64,000 nt of DNA from Isoetes taiwanensis (taxonomy: Eukaryota; Streptophyta; Lycopodiopsida; Isoetales; Isoetaceae). The notes beneath the pieces were generated by a model, which was not told the DNA's origin, ran no database searches, and saw only the letters and a list, made by a program, of their open reading frames with translations. Where the stretch lies: the NCBI GenBank assembly GCA_021234155.1, contig JAJEKV010000025.1:5685310-5749309 (forward strand). Direction: 5' to 3'. The position numbers and the translations under genes are program-made. Shown in pieces: positions 45,600-58,599 of the stretch. The first letter of the stretch is position 1, and each line of letters begins with the position of its first letter.

Positions 45600-46382
45600 A
45601 GCGGTAGCACTAAGGTTCACGGTTGAGCGGTGAGGGCCGGGTGGCGAAAAAAGCGGGTAAGGGAGGCGCTTAGGGTTCCCTAGACACAAGGGCTTAATGG
45701 CAACGCCAAGTCCTGCATGGGCGATGTATGGCGCTCGGGGCGGTCGGGTGCCAAGGCAAGGCAAACAAATAACAAGAAGAAATATTAAACGGCCAGATAA
45801 CTTTTGAAATTTTAAAAATTTCCTATTAACTTTTAAATTTTTATTATTATAAAATAATTATACGGCGGAGATACGCGAGGCATACGGTCGGGTGTCGGCT
45901 GCATTATACGTGTTCCCGCCCGACTAGGGTCGCCGAAAAGCAAGCGGCGCTACCGAAGTTGACTGGCGGCCCGTTGACTCCTCGGGCCGACCGGTCGGGC
46001 GCCGATCGCATTTTCGGCTCTTCTACCGCGGATCGCAAGACGACAAAAGCAAGCTACCGAAGTTGGTTTTCGGCCCGCCCTTGACCATTTTTCGCCTGGA
46101 GACGACTGTTCTAGGGTAATTTGAGTATGTCCGATCCAATGGACGCAACTTCTCTGTCATTTGAGCTACCCACTGACATTTATAGTTCTTCCAATTCTTG
46201 GGCCCTCCAGTCGCCCTATCCTTCTTAAGGTTACAATTTCCTAGTTTAACCTAACACCGAACCAAGCATCAAAGAGGACTAACAACACATTAACTTAGCC
46301 TCCTCCTAACTACCGTGCTACGAGTTAGTGTTTGGCCAGTGCTATGATTTCGAGCAACCGAAATCACGGCTCGATACCATCG
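45600..46382 (-). other. Chromovirus leader between 5' LTR and ORF-a
   Basis: About 780 bases with an AT-rich tract (45790-45865) and a GC-rich flank. Matches 730-1515 in copy A. The primer-site complement at about 46370-46381 reads GGCTCGATACCA, that is GCTCTGATACCA with the CTG position damaged. No gene. Confidence 0.6.
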
Positions 46383-47975
46383 TGGACGCCTCAACATATA
46401 CGACCCCCGGCCGTATACATACGGGGACTTTCCCCTCCCATGGCGACCATCCCGCCACGAGCAGGGCCCTCCATCTAACCCGGGCCGTCTACATAGAGAT
46501 GCTCAGGTGAAGGACACGGAGGGGTCATTCGGCCCACGCCTTCGATGGGCGCCTATGTCGCGGAAGCATGAATACAAGGTTAGCATACAACATAAATCAC
46601 ATATAAATATCCACCACGAGGGGTAGCACATCCATCCAAGTACCGACGGCAAGAACATGCATCTAAGCTAAGAAGACACCCAAAACCCAGGTTCTACCCC
46701 GGCTCAGACTCTAGTGGGGAAGCGACTGACGGCTGGGTCTCAGGGAATTGGCAGACCGAATCTTGGCATGGCGCTATCGGGCATAGAACATCGCCTAGGG
46801 TTGTCCACTCCATCCGCCCCTCCCGTGCACACTTTGCAGAGGGGTCGATTCACGCTTATGGCTTCGCTTATAGCCTTGGGGAGACGCAGCAGACTCGGGG
46901 ATCACTTTGAGTCTACTCCGTGTTCATGACACTGGTCCGATGAGGCAGTGCCTGGGAGGCGCCCCTTCCGTGATCACAAGTGGTGTCGTGGGTGAGCTAG
47001 AGAATACGCGCCGCATCACCACCCCCATCATCCGCACTCCCACTTACTCACCCTAATTCTACTCAAAGTGCATGGTGCCCCATACGGGTCACACCACTAC
47101 ACCCGTGGAGTGTCGGACCCATACAGGCCCCTCCACGTGACCAGGCCATCGTGCCTAGCCCATCTGTAGGAGTCTCAGAGCCTTTTATGCTCGCGTGCAA
47201 GACCCCACCCCTACTTCACCACCATCACAGTGTCCCTTGTCCGGTGCTAAGCCGCACCATAGCGCCTATGACCCGGTGTGGGCTCTTGCGAGACAGCCTA
47301 AACTACTAGGGTGTTAAAGGAAGCACTAGGAGCATTCTAAACTCAAGCTTAGAGGCCTCTACCCCCTATTAATCCCCTCAAGCATCAAAACTACTAACCC
47401 AACCCATAGAGACATCGACCATCCCATAACGTAACATCATTCATAATTGAAAGTATTCCTAATTACCGTGAGAAGGGTTAGTCTCACCCAAAACCATCCA
47501 TAAAAAGAATCCTAGAGAGTTATTCTACAATTTGCAAATTATCTACCACTAACCGGGAGTTTCTACCGGACCCGTTGTCAAGGGGTGCTTCCATGGTCGT
47601 GTCGGCAAACAAAGAACAAATGAAAGGGTGTTTGGCGACTGGGGATCTAACAACAACGGTTTCCTCGACCGCCACCGCCCCCCCGCTCCTTTGTCGGGTC
47701 GAAATTGAGCCGATATGAGGATGGCGCCTCCCTTTGGTGGCCTAGTTTAGCAACCCTCATGCTGGCCACCCGGGTTATGCCAAATGGCGCCTTCCCACTA
47801 TGAATTGACCTAATCACATGTCTTTAGATAATTATCCTTTATAATTTGGTTAACATAGCTAATTAAATCCATTGTGGCCAACCCCCTAGGTTATCATACC
47901 CTAGGTGGCGTACCTATACTAGGTGACGTGTCAATATATTTATACGTATACCGTATAAATACTTGGAACGTCACA
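46383..47975 (-). repeat. 5' LTR of the chromovirus
   Basis: Pairs with 34908-36474. The outer end CGTCACA at 47969-47975 is clean. The inner start near 46383 is blurred (CGTGGACGCC where TGTGACGCTC is expected). Confidence 0.9.
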
Positions 47976-49440
47976 CGCATGGTGACGTAGAGGGACCACG
48001 TTGAGGACCTCAAGAGTTGTTGGGGAGAGGGGAGGGGAGATATGAGGAAAGGACTTTGGAACATCATTCCTAGACTATCCTAGTGATCCGGTGAACGGGA
48101 GCTCAATAAGGTCATGGCTTAGCAAGGTGGTCCCATGAATGGCATTCCTAGACTATGCTAGTGAATCGGGAGCTCAATTAGGGGTCTGGCTTAGCAGATA
48201 GTACCAGTAATGGCAGACCAAATCCCATTTCACATTGCTCTTAACCGGATTCAACATGTTTGATCGACCTTGTGTCCATTCATGCAGTAGGAACATGAAA
48301 CGAAGAGGGCTGAAGCAAGAATGGTCGACCAATGACCATGGCGTCTTGGCTACAACATTGAAAGCAACCCTTAAAAAGGAACTTTCATATTGCTAGAAAA
48401 TGACATGTGGATCGAGGCATACCAATAGAAGACTGCATGCATCATTTTAATTTTTATCTCTTAGCCCCCGCCGAGGGGAGATTTTGTGGAGCAACAAACA
48501 CTTGTCATTTCGTTCAGCTCACCGTTGTTATATCCCCACTCGAGTTAATGGTGTCGTGTGTTCGGCTCGGCTCATTGGCTCCCCACTCGACTTGGTGGCG
48601 TCGTGTATTTCTGCATTAATTGGCTCCCCACCTGACTTGGTGATGTTCTGTGTTTGGCTCGGTTAGTTGGCTCCCCACTCGACATAGTAGGAAGCATGTA
48701 TGAACGAGGGCTGAAGCAAGAATGCTCAACTAGTGACCATGGCATCTTGGCTACAACATTGGAAGCAACCCTTAAAAGAACTTCCATATTGCTAGAAAAT
48801 GATATGTGGATCGAGGCATACCAATAGTAGACAGCGAGCACCATAGATTTTTTTTTATCTCTTATCCCTCGCCGAGGGGGGATTTCATGGAGCAATAGAC
48901 ATCAATTTGTTCAGCTCGACTAGTTGGCTCCCCACCCGACTTGGTGGCGTCGGCTACATTAGTTGGCTCCCCACCCTCGACGTATATGAACCGTATCCCA
49001 TGGGGCCATACATAGGAGATAAATAATAACCAAAGGAAGGTCCAGCTCTTCAGCAATTAAACAAGAAGCAACTAGTAAGCACATTAGACAAGGTTGACAG
49101 GGAAGAATAAGAGCCATCAAAATCAGAGGGACACAAGAGGAGAAATGGAGGGTAAAACGGAAAAGTCGAAACACAGACAGAAATTAAGCGCTTTAAAACT
49201 TGCAGTTAGAACATAGAGAAACCATTCTTTATAAAAAGTATTAATTAAATTTTTTGTTGGGTTCTGGAATCCCAGTTTCCCTGGTATGCTCTGCAGCAGC
49301 ATCATCTGCTGCGAGGCAGCACTGCTCTGCCGCTGCAGCACAGGGCCTTCCTTTTCTTCTAGCCTGCTTTTTTTTTCCGCTCGCCATTTTTTTTCGTTCC
49401 ATTTCTTCGTCTTCGGCACAGTAGCGGCCCCAAATCGCCG
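47976..49440. repeat. Repeat-rich spacer upstream of TAG, copy B
   Basis: Counterpart of 3092-4560, with the same local repeats: the 80 bp doublet near 48065 and 48145, the 150 bp block at 48292-48435 and 48688-48838, and the GGCTCCCCAC..GACTTGGTGGCGTCG motif several times. No gene seen. Confidence 0.7.
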
Positions 49441-50053
49441 AGCAGCTACAGATCCTCTTTAACTCCGTCAGCATTTTCATCAGCACAACCACCAGTAGGG
49501 CGCTAAACTTCAGAAATCCCCTGCTTGTTGATGTGGGTAGTCAATCTGCCCTTTTCCCCCGTTCCTTTGACGCATAAGAATGGCGGAGCTGGTTTGATCT
49601 GCTCTAATTTGGGGGATTGTGCGGTGGAAAAAGCAGAGTGTATCGAAAAACTTCCTTCATGTAACAAAACAGGGGATCCCCATTTGTGGGTTTTCTCGTT
49701 TTTTCGCCCAATCTTCACAGAAAGACCTTCATCGGCTAGCAGAGGACGCCCATTGTCGAGTTCTTCGTGTCAGCCTTTGATTTCTTCGTCTATGAGCTCA
49801 AACGTGAGAAATATCAACAAACAGGGGATTCCTATTGGTGGGTTTTTCGTTTTTCACCTAATTTAGGCGATTCTTGGATATGCATTTCCGACAACGGCAT
49901 TTCTGCATTTTGTAAACAGTATTAATAGTACAGATAAGAAAGGAAACAGGCATTGCATCAGAGTAGGATTTGGATTGTGCTTGAAAAAGGAAATACAAGG
50001 GAGCAAAAGCCAGGGGGCCTCCTAACCGAAGAGCCCGAAGTGAGAGTTCATCC
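49441..50053 (+). promoter_or_regulatory. TAG upstream / 5' leader region, copy B
   Basis: Conserved with 9841-10443 at nearly every base. It likely includes the 5' UTR, with no interrupting transposon in this copy. The frame 49525-49866 has no recognisable product and is not supported as a gene. Confidence 0.45.
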
Positions 50054-52137
50054 ATGTCTGCAGATCTAAAGCAGCAGTTCATCGCCAAGGTAACAGAAGC
50101 ATCTGCCGTGCTTAGAGAACCCGAAACAGGGAGGCCAGTGCTGAGGAAGACACAACCTAAGGTAAATCCTCCTAAAGCTCAGAATAAAACTCCAGTAAAG
50201 CAGCCCCCTCCGATTCTGAAGAAGGTATCAAGCTTTGATCGTCCAGAGCGCCAGAATGACAGCATTTACTCTGTCAGCGGTCTGCATTTCGATGATGGCA
50301 TGCTTTCATATACTTATAACCCAGCTCAGGATGAAATAGTGAAGGAGGACTCCGTGCCCTCTAGTCCTCATCTGTTCAGTTTCTTTGATAGAGTTCATGG
50401 CAGAAATGGCTGGTTCCCTGGTATCAGTAGTCCTGAGGATGAATCTAGTAGCAGTTGTAGCAGTAGCCTCGAGGCCGCCTCACCGCCTCCCAGGATTGCC
50501 AATGCAGCTGCTCCACAGAAGAAAAGAGTCACCTTTGCTGTTCCTGAAGTTATGCCAGAGCCTGTTAGGAAGGCCACACCTTATCCTCCTCGCAAAATCA
50601 AGCTTCCTGTCTGTTCCCGCAAGCAGGCTCCTAAGCCTGGCAGGGTCGCCCCCGAAGGCATAGAACAGGCTTCGCCCGATTCTGTTCGTAAACGCTGTGG
50701 CTGGATCACTGCACAGAGTGGTGAGAAATTGTTGCCCTTTCTCTGATTTCTTGTTATATCTGTTGCTGGTTCTTGCTAAATTTAAAGAGACTTGGTCTTC
50801 TCTTGCTGCTAGTCAGTTTATGTAGTTAGCTTCTCTTGATCCTTTTTCTAAGAACAATAGACAATATTTTCTTAGATAGGTAGACATGCATTCTAGTATT
50901 TCTAGCTAACCTTCATAATCATCATTCACTTTTATGTCATTATTATAGTAGACATTGTAAATTGTGATATTAAACTTCTATGTGGCTCTGATTTCCTTCA
51001 GTTGCAAGAGCAAAACTTTCATGGCAGATTTTCTCTTCACTATTGAATCATTACTAACAAACATTCTCAAATGCAGATCCAACATATGTTGCGTATCATG
51101 ATGAGGAATGGGGTGTTCCTGTTCATGAAGACAAGTACGTTCCCTTCACATTCCCAATTTTTATGTTTACTAACTGGGAAGAGAATGTATTGTCCCTCAA
51201 ACCTGGTTGTAACTTTTACTTAAACTTGTACAACACTTCCCCAGAAAATTGAAAATAGTGTTCTTATGAACCTCTGCAGTTTCATAGTCCAAACCATCCT
51301 ATTCCATGATCAGTAAACGAAGCATTGTAGTACAATTCTCATTGTGTCCTTATATATCTATGGTAATTTTAAACACTGTTTTCTTATGGATTTGAAACTC
51401 TGTTTTCTTATTCATTGCAGGTTGTTATTTGAGTTGCTAACCCTAGCAGGCGCGCAAGCTGAGCTCAGTTGGTCTGCATTATTGAATAAACGAACGCATT
51501 ATAGGTACATCTATTGGAGTCAAGCACTTTGGATAAAAGAAACCCGACCTTTTCAAGACATTAATAGTGCATAGTTACCTTTATTCACAGGGAGGCTTTT
51601 GCTGGATTTGATCCAGCCAAGGTGGCAAAGTTTGATGAGGAAAAGATTCATTTATTAGCAAACGATGCTGAAATCTTGCAACATGATGGGAAGATCCGAG
51701 GTATTGTGGAAAATGCCAAGTGCATTTTAGATGTAAGTTACTTTCAGAATTTCCTTCTTTCGTTTATTAACATAAACAATGACCAAATGAATGACATTTT
51801 CATTTTGCAGATAACCCAAGAATTTGGATCATTTGACAAATTTATATGGCAATTTGTCAACCACAAGCCCATCTGCAACAAATACCGAACATCGCTTCAA
51901 GTGCCTGTGAAAACTCCTAAATCAGAGTACATGAGCAAGGATCTTATCAGGCGTGGTTTCCGATCTGTTGGACCCACAATCATGTACTCTTTTATGCAGG
52001 CTGCCGGTATGACGAATGATCATATCATACAGTGTTTTAGATATCACCAAGTGCAAAATTCAAATATAGAACAAAGAGATAGTAGTGACCATCTTCAAAA
52101 TCATAAAGAGGAAACAGATGAGATGTGCAATCTGTAG
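50054..52137 (+). CDS. DNA-3-methyladenine glycosylase I (plant TAG family), intact copy
   Basis: A base-excision-repair glycosylase expected to remove 3-methyladenine from alkylated DNA in the nucleus. Exons are 50054-50720, 51077-51134, 51421-51504, 51591-51732 and 51811-52137. All introns are GT..AG and phases join to 1278 nt, giving 425 residues. Residues 1-213 are a long low-complexity tail (Ser-rich SSSSCSSSLEAASPPP, basic KTPVKQPPPILKK). The TAG domain runs from RCGW (Cys215) through YHDEEWGVPVHEDK, AELSWSALLNKRTHYR, FGSFDKFIWQFVNHKPI, RRGFRSVGPTIMYSFMQAAG and NDHIIQCF. The four zinc ligands of bacterial Tag are all present, as Cys215, His230, His388 and Cys392. The base-contacting Glu of E. 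coli Tag is Ala here (LAGAQAELSW), as I recall for plant members. The start is the first ATG of the frame. Confidence 0.95.
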
Positions 52138-55100
52138 TCATTAGGAGGGAAAGTGTGTGCTGAGAAGCCTTACCTGGGTGACTGTTGCGGCTCAATTTTA
52201 ATTTTCCCCTTTCTTTAAGATTTTAACACCCTGTAATCTAATTTCCATGTATTATAAAAAGAATCTGTTTGCAACTTATTGTGGAGCAAGGCTATAAGAT
52301 GATAACCTGCGTTATTTATTTTCCAAATGGAACAGGTTACAATTTTCTATCTTGTAAATGAAAAACTTCCATTTATATAGAAGTTTGTGCCACATATCTA
52401 TATTCCATAACGGTTTATAGAAATCAACTTGCACATGTATGCATGTTTATAGATGTAAATATAATCTGAATAACGAAATTGAAGAAAAGCTACCTACTAC
52501 TGTGCAGCTTTTTAGGATAATTATTGGTCCGGTTAAAGGGCAGAATAATGATGTTGCATCATAGGTATTCTTTTTTCACAGCTCATGATGATAGGAGATG
52601 CTGTTATGGATTGGCACGAGATGCAAAATAACAATCCTTTGCTTCCGTTTTTTCTAAAGGTTTGGAAGAAAGAAGATGACAAAGAGGACATGTATGGAGG
52701 AAGCAATGGAGCATTTATTTAACTAAGAGTTTCATTACCTCCACTTGTGCCGGCTAGGCTGGTAGCAGCAACTTGTTAAATTATCCACGGCGAAAGGACG
52801 CCATAGCCTGACAAGCGAGCTCAAAAGGGAGCCGCGTCTCCTTTTCTCAACACTTAATTTAATGGACGCTTGCTGTTGAAGAGTTGGTAGGGAGCACATT
52901 CTGCCCTAATCTGATGCACAGGTTGTGGCCTTGCTGTTGTTGTCAACAGGAAACTAGGCGCCTATACATTTGACCTAACCGCGTTGCATTATTTGGGCCC
53001 ATATATATCCCACAAGCATATGGCTTCTTGTCGCCCTGTCGTAACCTCTCAAACAGAAGCACTTTTGACCTAATCTCCTTTAACCGCGTTCCATTATTTG
53101 GGCCCATATATATCCCACAAGAATATGGCTTCTTGTCGTCCTGTCGTTAGCCTCTCAAAGGGAGCACATTCTGCCCTAATGTTGTACAGCCTTGTAACAC
53201 TCCACTAATCATGTTCCATTATGGATTGCTAACATTTGGGCCCCATATATCCCACAAGCATGACTTCTTTGTCTCTCTGTCCTAACTCTTGAACTTAGGA
53301 AATTGGCTCTTAAACTTAGGAATAGTATTGGGCAAATTTTTTAAACCCTATCCCAAAAAATTCTAATGTTTTGTCAAATAGTCGAATATTTTCAGTTTCG
53401 TAAATTATGTATTACCTTTTATACAAAGATGCATAAAAATCCACCGGAAATTTTCCTACAATGCGCTAGCTTAACCAAAAATTCCTAATTTCAATCGGAA
53501 CAAAGCTTCTCTACCCCATAATTTGCCCAATAGTGCTTAGGAACTGGATAAATTGCACTGCCTTCCACTTCTCACTTTTCAGGACTCAGGAACTTGGACA
53601 AACTACACTGCTTTTCATTTTTCACTTTTATCGTGTCATCTCATCTGACCACATTCCCTTTTCTCCTCCCACTCGCTTCTCCAAAGGATGATGCACATCA
53701 AAGTCTAACTTCAATCTCTAAATCTGAATAGGGAATCAACTGTCGAATATTGTATTGTATCATGGATGTGATGGCCTAATTCTACCTGCAAATGTAGAAA
53801 GCTAACTTCTTGTTACCCAACCCACCATCAACCTTGGAACCTAGGGATCTTTCTATGAATAGCTCTAACTTATTGTAATCTAACCTAACTCCAACCTTGG
53901 AACATAGGGATCTTCCTATGCGGAGACCAAATTGGCCATGGGGCCCAAACAACAAATGGGGCATGGAAGCCCAAAAAGTACAATGAAAAGATAATGCTAA
54001 TGATGCTAGTGCTAATGGTAATTTTTGCTACTTAAATTATCTAGACATAGCCAATCCAAGGATTGGAAGGCCATTGATCTAGAATGATCGATGCGCCTCC
54101 CCTGTAAACTGCCCATTTCTTTTACAGGTGAGCTGCCCTCACCTTACGGAGATCCTCCTTACAATTACATAATTGAAGAGGAGAGAAATCCTACTAGCTG
54201 AGAAACTAGTCCCTCTACGATGGTTTCCCTACTGAAGAACATGTAGGCGACTATGAGCATCTTGAAACTGAACTAAAAGATGTCGAGGACGATCAGGTCT
54301 TGTTGTCTGCACTCTAGTAGCAGAGACAACTCCACCAACATTTACATGCAAACAACCTCTTATGCAAGGGGGGAAAAGAGCTATATTGGGCATTAAATAT
54401 TGTCATTTCATGATGCCAAAACTTTATAGCATCATAGGTCATAAAAGGCCATATCAGACCCAATTAGTTGTTTGTGCTATTTTACAAGGAACATATGATA
54501 ACTAAGATCAGGGGAGCTTCAAACCAATAGTTGTAGGCTCAAGTGAGATCTTAGCCTAGTTGATCCATCTTATTGGATTTCCTTTACCATTTTTTAGTTA
54601 TTTAGTTGAACGAATGGCCTTTGATAAAGGTCAAATGCTAATACAAAGAATAAGGCATTTATTCCTTAGAGATAAGAATAGTATATTTGACAAAATTCTT
54701 AGTAGATATAGGGGAAGGGAAAGAATTGTTATCTTCCATTAGAGATCAATTGGCTTAAACGCATATACCATTCACTTTTTATTACGTATCATCTCGTGAA
54801 AACTCAAACTCGAGATCATGTAGCACTCAATCGACTGAATGTTGGAGGTCAATTGGCTTATGAACCACACGTATTATTCACATTAAATTACGTATCTCAT
54901 GTAAATCTCAAACTCAATATCCTATAGCACTAGGGCTCGAAAATAGCGATGCCCTTAACCAGTAGAAATGCCACCTTATTTTTCAGGCTTCTGGAAAAAA
55001 TATTTGAAAGTGTAGTTTTTGGTGTATTTTAATGGAATTTATGCCCACCAGGAATTCCTAACTTCCAACCATTGCTTGGACCAAGGCAAAAAAAAAAAAA

Positions 55101-55260
55101 AAAAAAAAAAAAGAGACTGCAACCCTAACCTCTATATTTCGGCCCACCATTACCAAAAACTTATGCCTCAGATAATCTAGCAACCTTATCTCTATTTTAT
55201 TTCTCCTTAACCTGAGCGTAACGGTTTTTGAGAGAATTTGAGCAAAGGCATATGATATAA
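52138..55260. other. TAG 3' flank, copy B, no gene seen
   Basis: Matches 12530-15662. It contains the 3' UTR, the tandem block at 52990-53290 and a poly-A run (about 55088-55112). Lacks the 25 bp segment present at 12685-12710 in copy A. Confidence 0.6.
52990..53290. repeat. Imperfect tandem units downstream of TAG, copy B
   Basis: The same three units as 13375-13690, each with TTTGGGCCCATATATATCCC and GGCTTCTTGTCG. Confidence 0.75.
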
Positions 55261-56811
55261 TGTGACGTTCCAGCATAACATACGGTATGAATACGTATAT
55301 TATACTGACACGTCACTAGTACACGTCGACTCAGACGACATGTACACAGCGACCGTAAAGGGTAGTACCCTAGGGTACGACCTTGTGAACCATTATATTG
55401 CACATGTTAAAGCAACATGTGAATATAATCCCTTTTTGCCACGTGGCAATGACCCATTGACCGAAAAGGAGCCAGCCCTAAATGCGTGGAGATAAAGGGG
55501 CATAAACCCTAAAAGGGAAACCCTTTCAGTTCTCAGCCTAGAGTCTCGGATTGGAGCAGCAGAAGATGCATTTCTGCCTGAACGGAAGTAGAGAAGTCAG
55601 ATTTCCTAGGTTGCAGCTCGATCCAAGATCAGTAGACCCGAGATCAGCAGCATGGACGCTTTCAGGAAAAGGGAACCGGCCAAGATGCGGGTGAGCAGTT
55701 GATTCCATAGGTAGATCCGAGTTATCAGGCCTCTTTCAGTAGGTTTAGCATTCATTCTTAGCTATAGGCGACCCCTACAGCCTAAGAGTGATGGACACTA
55801 ACAAAGGAACCTAACCATGTATGATTAGGTAGATTAGAATAGATGTATTCTATTATTTTCAGTTTTGTTGTGATGATGTTTTGACATTCTATGCGCCACT
55901 CTTGTGTATTGGGAAGGGGGGTAGAGATCCAGAGCCCAAGTAGTTGTATGATCATAGTTTTAGCCCATTAATTCCCAATTAATGCGGCCTGTGCATAAGA
56001 GCCCGCCTGGCTGTGGGTGGCGGGGCTAGACCGGCTGACAAGGAAGGGCTTGTCTGATCACAGTTGATCCCTCTGGTGCGTAGCGGCCACGGGGAACATT
56101 GTGGGCTAGGCCTAATACCACGGCAATCGCGTGAGTGCAGGGTATGGGCTCGACACCTCTTGGGTGATGCGTCATCTTCTAGGGGTTCAAGTCGTTATCT
56201 GACGGTGGCTCTCTAGCTCAGCGCTTGTGATTGGCATGAACCTTCGGTGATCTCCTCGTGCCTCATCGGGAGCGGGGAGATGCAACCCGATATGGTAGCC
56301 CCTTTGGCTATGAACCCGGAGCTACGGTCGCTCCAATACTTTTCACCCTATCCGCAAAGTATGCACGGGGAGGGCAGATGGAGTGGACTACCCAACGACC
56401 ATGTTCTATGCCGCCCAAATCCATTTGCTATGAATTTGCAATGCATTGTTATCCGGAGACCCAAGCCGTCAGTCTTTCCCCAAGAGTCCGAGCGTGGTAG
56501 GATCTCCCCATGTTATGTTGATGTACTGATGTGTTGTTGCAGCTACTGTGATATGGTGGACCACCCTTCGAGGTGGAATGTTATTGTTGATTGATGTCAT
56601 GTGCTCATGTGTGTTTACGCTTCCGCAGCTAGATCGATCCCGAGGGAGACGGGATGAATGACACGTCCATTCTTCCCCGTCGGGTTCTTGGCCACCATCA
56701 AGAGCCCGATGTTAGGTGGACGGCCTCACGTCAGCGAGCAGATGCTGGTTTGAGGGATGATCTCCAGTTGGTATACGATCGGGGCATCGTATATGAGCTG
56801 GGGCCGTCACA
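55261..56811 (+). repeat. 5' LTR of LARD-like element, copy B
   Basis: 1551 bp with 7-base inverted ends. The first 60 bases and last 40 bases align with the ends of the chromovirus LTR, read in the chromovirus's own orientation. Confidence 0.9.
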
Positions 56812-56812
56812 A

Positions 56813-56824
56813 TGGTATCAGAGC
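56813..56824 (+). other. Primer binding site of LARD copy B
   Basis: A perfect TGGTATCAGAGC, complementary to the 3' end of initiator tRNA-Met, one base after the LTR. Confidence 0.9.
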
Positions 56825-57066
56825 TTTGATCTTGGCAGACCAGGATCGAGCACTGACCGTAATCCTATAGGAACTAACTAATCTAGACATTCAGTTTGGA
56901 GATAAAAGCCCAAGCACGAACCTCAAGTAGTGGGAAATTTTTTCTTTCCCGGGGTAGAGTTAGTAATTATCTAGAATTAGGATAATTAGAGAACATATTT
57001 AAGATGAAATAGATGGAAGAAAAGCCTCCTAAGAAAACCTAGTAAATTTTAGTCACTTTTTGTCCG

Positions 57067-57779
57067 ACACCTCCAAGGATGCGCCAGGAGCATGTTAGGT
57101 CTAGATCTAACTGGGCTCTCGCGCACGCTTAGAGGGATCATCCCATATGAACCCTAGAACTCGGCCTTAGGAGCCCCAGATTGTAAAAGAAAAGATAAAA
57201 TCCCATTTAAAAAGCTCGAATTAGCTAGGTTTGTATGATTAAAACACAGAAAAACATTAAGTAAAAGTCATTTTGGAGCAACACCTCTAAGGGTGCGCCA
57301 GGGCATAGTTAGGTCATGACCTAACACCCTTCTCGCGCACTCTTAGAGGGGTCCCCTAAAAGTGACCTCGGAATTTGATCAAAACTTACTCAAATTGTAA
57401 AAGTAATGATAGAATCTTGCTTAAAATGCTTAAATTAGTGGGAAACGCATGTTAATTTGTGTAAATTGGATAAGTTTAGAGCAAAAAGAGGCCAACACCT
57501 CTAAGGGTGCGCCAGGGCACAGTTAGGTCTCGACCTAACACCCTCCCCGCGCACTCTTAGAGGGGTCCAGCCAACTGGGCCCTAGATCAGCCACTTACCT
57601 GCTCCAAATGAAGTAAATAAGCAAAGAAACTTGCAGTTAAGAGGGAAATAAGTAGGAATTCACGTCTTTGAACTTGTTCTTGGCATCCATTAGGCATAGA
57701 TAGACCAACACCTCCAAGGGTGCGCCAGAGGCCACTTAGGTCCCAACCTAACACCCTCCTCGCGCACTCTTAGAGGGGT
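57067..57779 (+). repeat. Four hairpin-bearing repeats at 214 bp period in LARD leader
   Basis: Units of about 72 bp begin at 57067, 57281, 57495 and 57708. Each has arms CCTCTAAGGGTGCGC and GCGCACTCTTAGAGG (one mismatch in the pairing) around an inner palindrome such as TTAGGTCATGACCTAA. The sequences between units are also related (ATTGTAAAAG, then TTAAAA..GCT..AATTAG), so the whole is a diverged 214 bp tandem repeat in which the hairpin part is best kept. Confidence 0.85.
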
Positions 57780-58599
57780 CCGACCTTTCAAGGTCCATAA
57801 CTTGAGCTACAGAGCTCCAAATCGCATGAAATTTGTTGCAATAGGACCGTTAGACAGCCCAGCTCAAAATGACTAAAATTGCTCAAACCCCAGCTCAAAA
57901 TGACCAAAATTGCTCAAACCCTTGAATTGTTTTTCCAAACTGTGGTTTGTTTGTAAATAGAAGCATATCCCATTAGTACCTCACAAGTATTGCTCTCGGC
58001 TCAAAGCTGATGCCTTACTCCTAGATAGAAGTGCCCAAGAACACCCCTTTGTTATAGTCATCTAGACCTCAGCATAGCAACCCAAGTCCAACTGTTGGTA
58101 CATCACCTCTGCTCATGCCAAAGGCATAAACCTTGACCTAATTTTGTGTCCTAATAGAGTTTGACCTATACAGCCGCCACATTGACACTCCCTATTGCCA
58201 GGATACCTAGAAAGGAGCTAGAGTCTAGAGCTGCCCAAGTCACTCCATGTGTAAAGATTGGACTCCCCCAAACCAACTTTGCTAGGACCTTAGAGTATGC
58301 CTCAAACATCATGGAGGTTTTGCAAAACAACCCTCATTTCATGCCATACCACACGTCCTAATGTCCATAAACTTGGAGATTATAGATATGTCTCGAAGAA
58401 TGCCGCCGAGCCATCTTGCTTGCTTATAGAGCCCAAAATGTTGTAGGAGAGCCCTTCAAGTGGACCCTTAGACTCTAGAATATACGAGCGTTGCTTTCGA
58501 AGTACAGGGCCAGAGCCACAGAAGAGCTAGAGGCGCAACTTCTTGAAGACATCAAGGTCCCAGCCGATGTACAGACAGATAAGGAGAGGAGACCAAAAA

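Larger units (their letters stand above)
34908..47975 (-). mobile_element. Complete Ty3/gypsy chromovirus carrying a histone H3-like gene and extra ORFs
   Basis: A 13.07 kb minus-strand element. The 3' LTR (34908-36474) and 5' LTR (46383-47975) share the family's TGTGACG..CGTCACA ends, although the inner end of the 5' LTR is blurred. The polypurine-tract complement TTCTCCCCTCCTT lies at 36475-36487 and a damaged primer-site complement at about 46370-46381. Flanks read CACAT (34903-34907) and CGCAT (47976-47980), a probable 5 bp target duplication with one mismatch. Right to left, the internal order is leader, ORF-a, H3-like, ORF-b, ORF-c, gag, protease, RT, RNase H and integrase with chromodomain. 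The extra 4 kb before gag is unusual for this group. Pol has several frame breaks and one nonsense codon. Confidence 0.9.

Noticed and set aside
49525-49866. Open frame upstream of TAG as a small gene
   Set aside because: No domain; it lies in the TAG leader, and homologous frames at 9916-10256 are broken without any sign of protein conservation.
57067-57779. Regular repeats as a CRISPR array
   Set aside because: The 214 bp period, related spacers and location inside an LTR element of a plant genome do not fit CRISPR.
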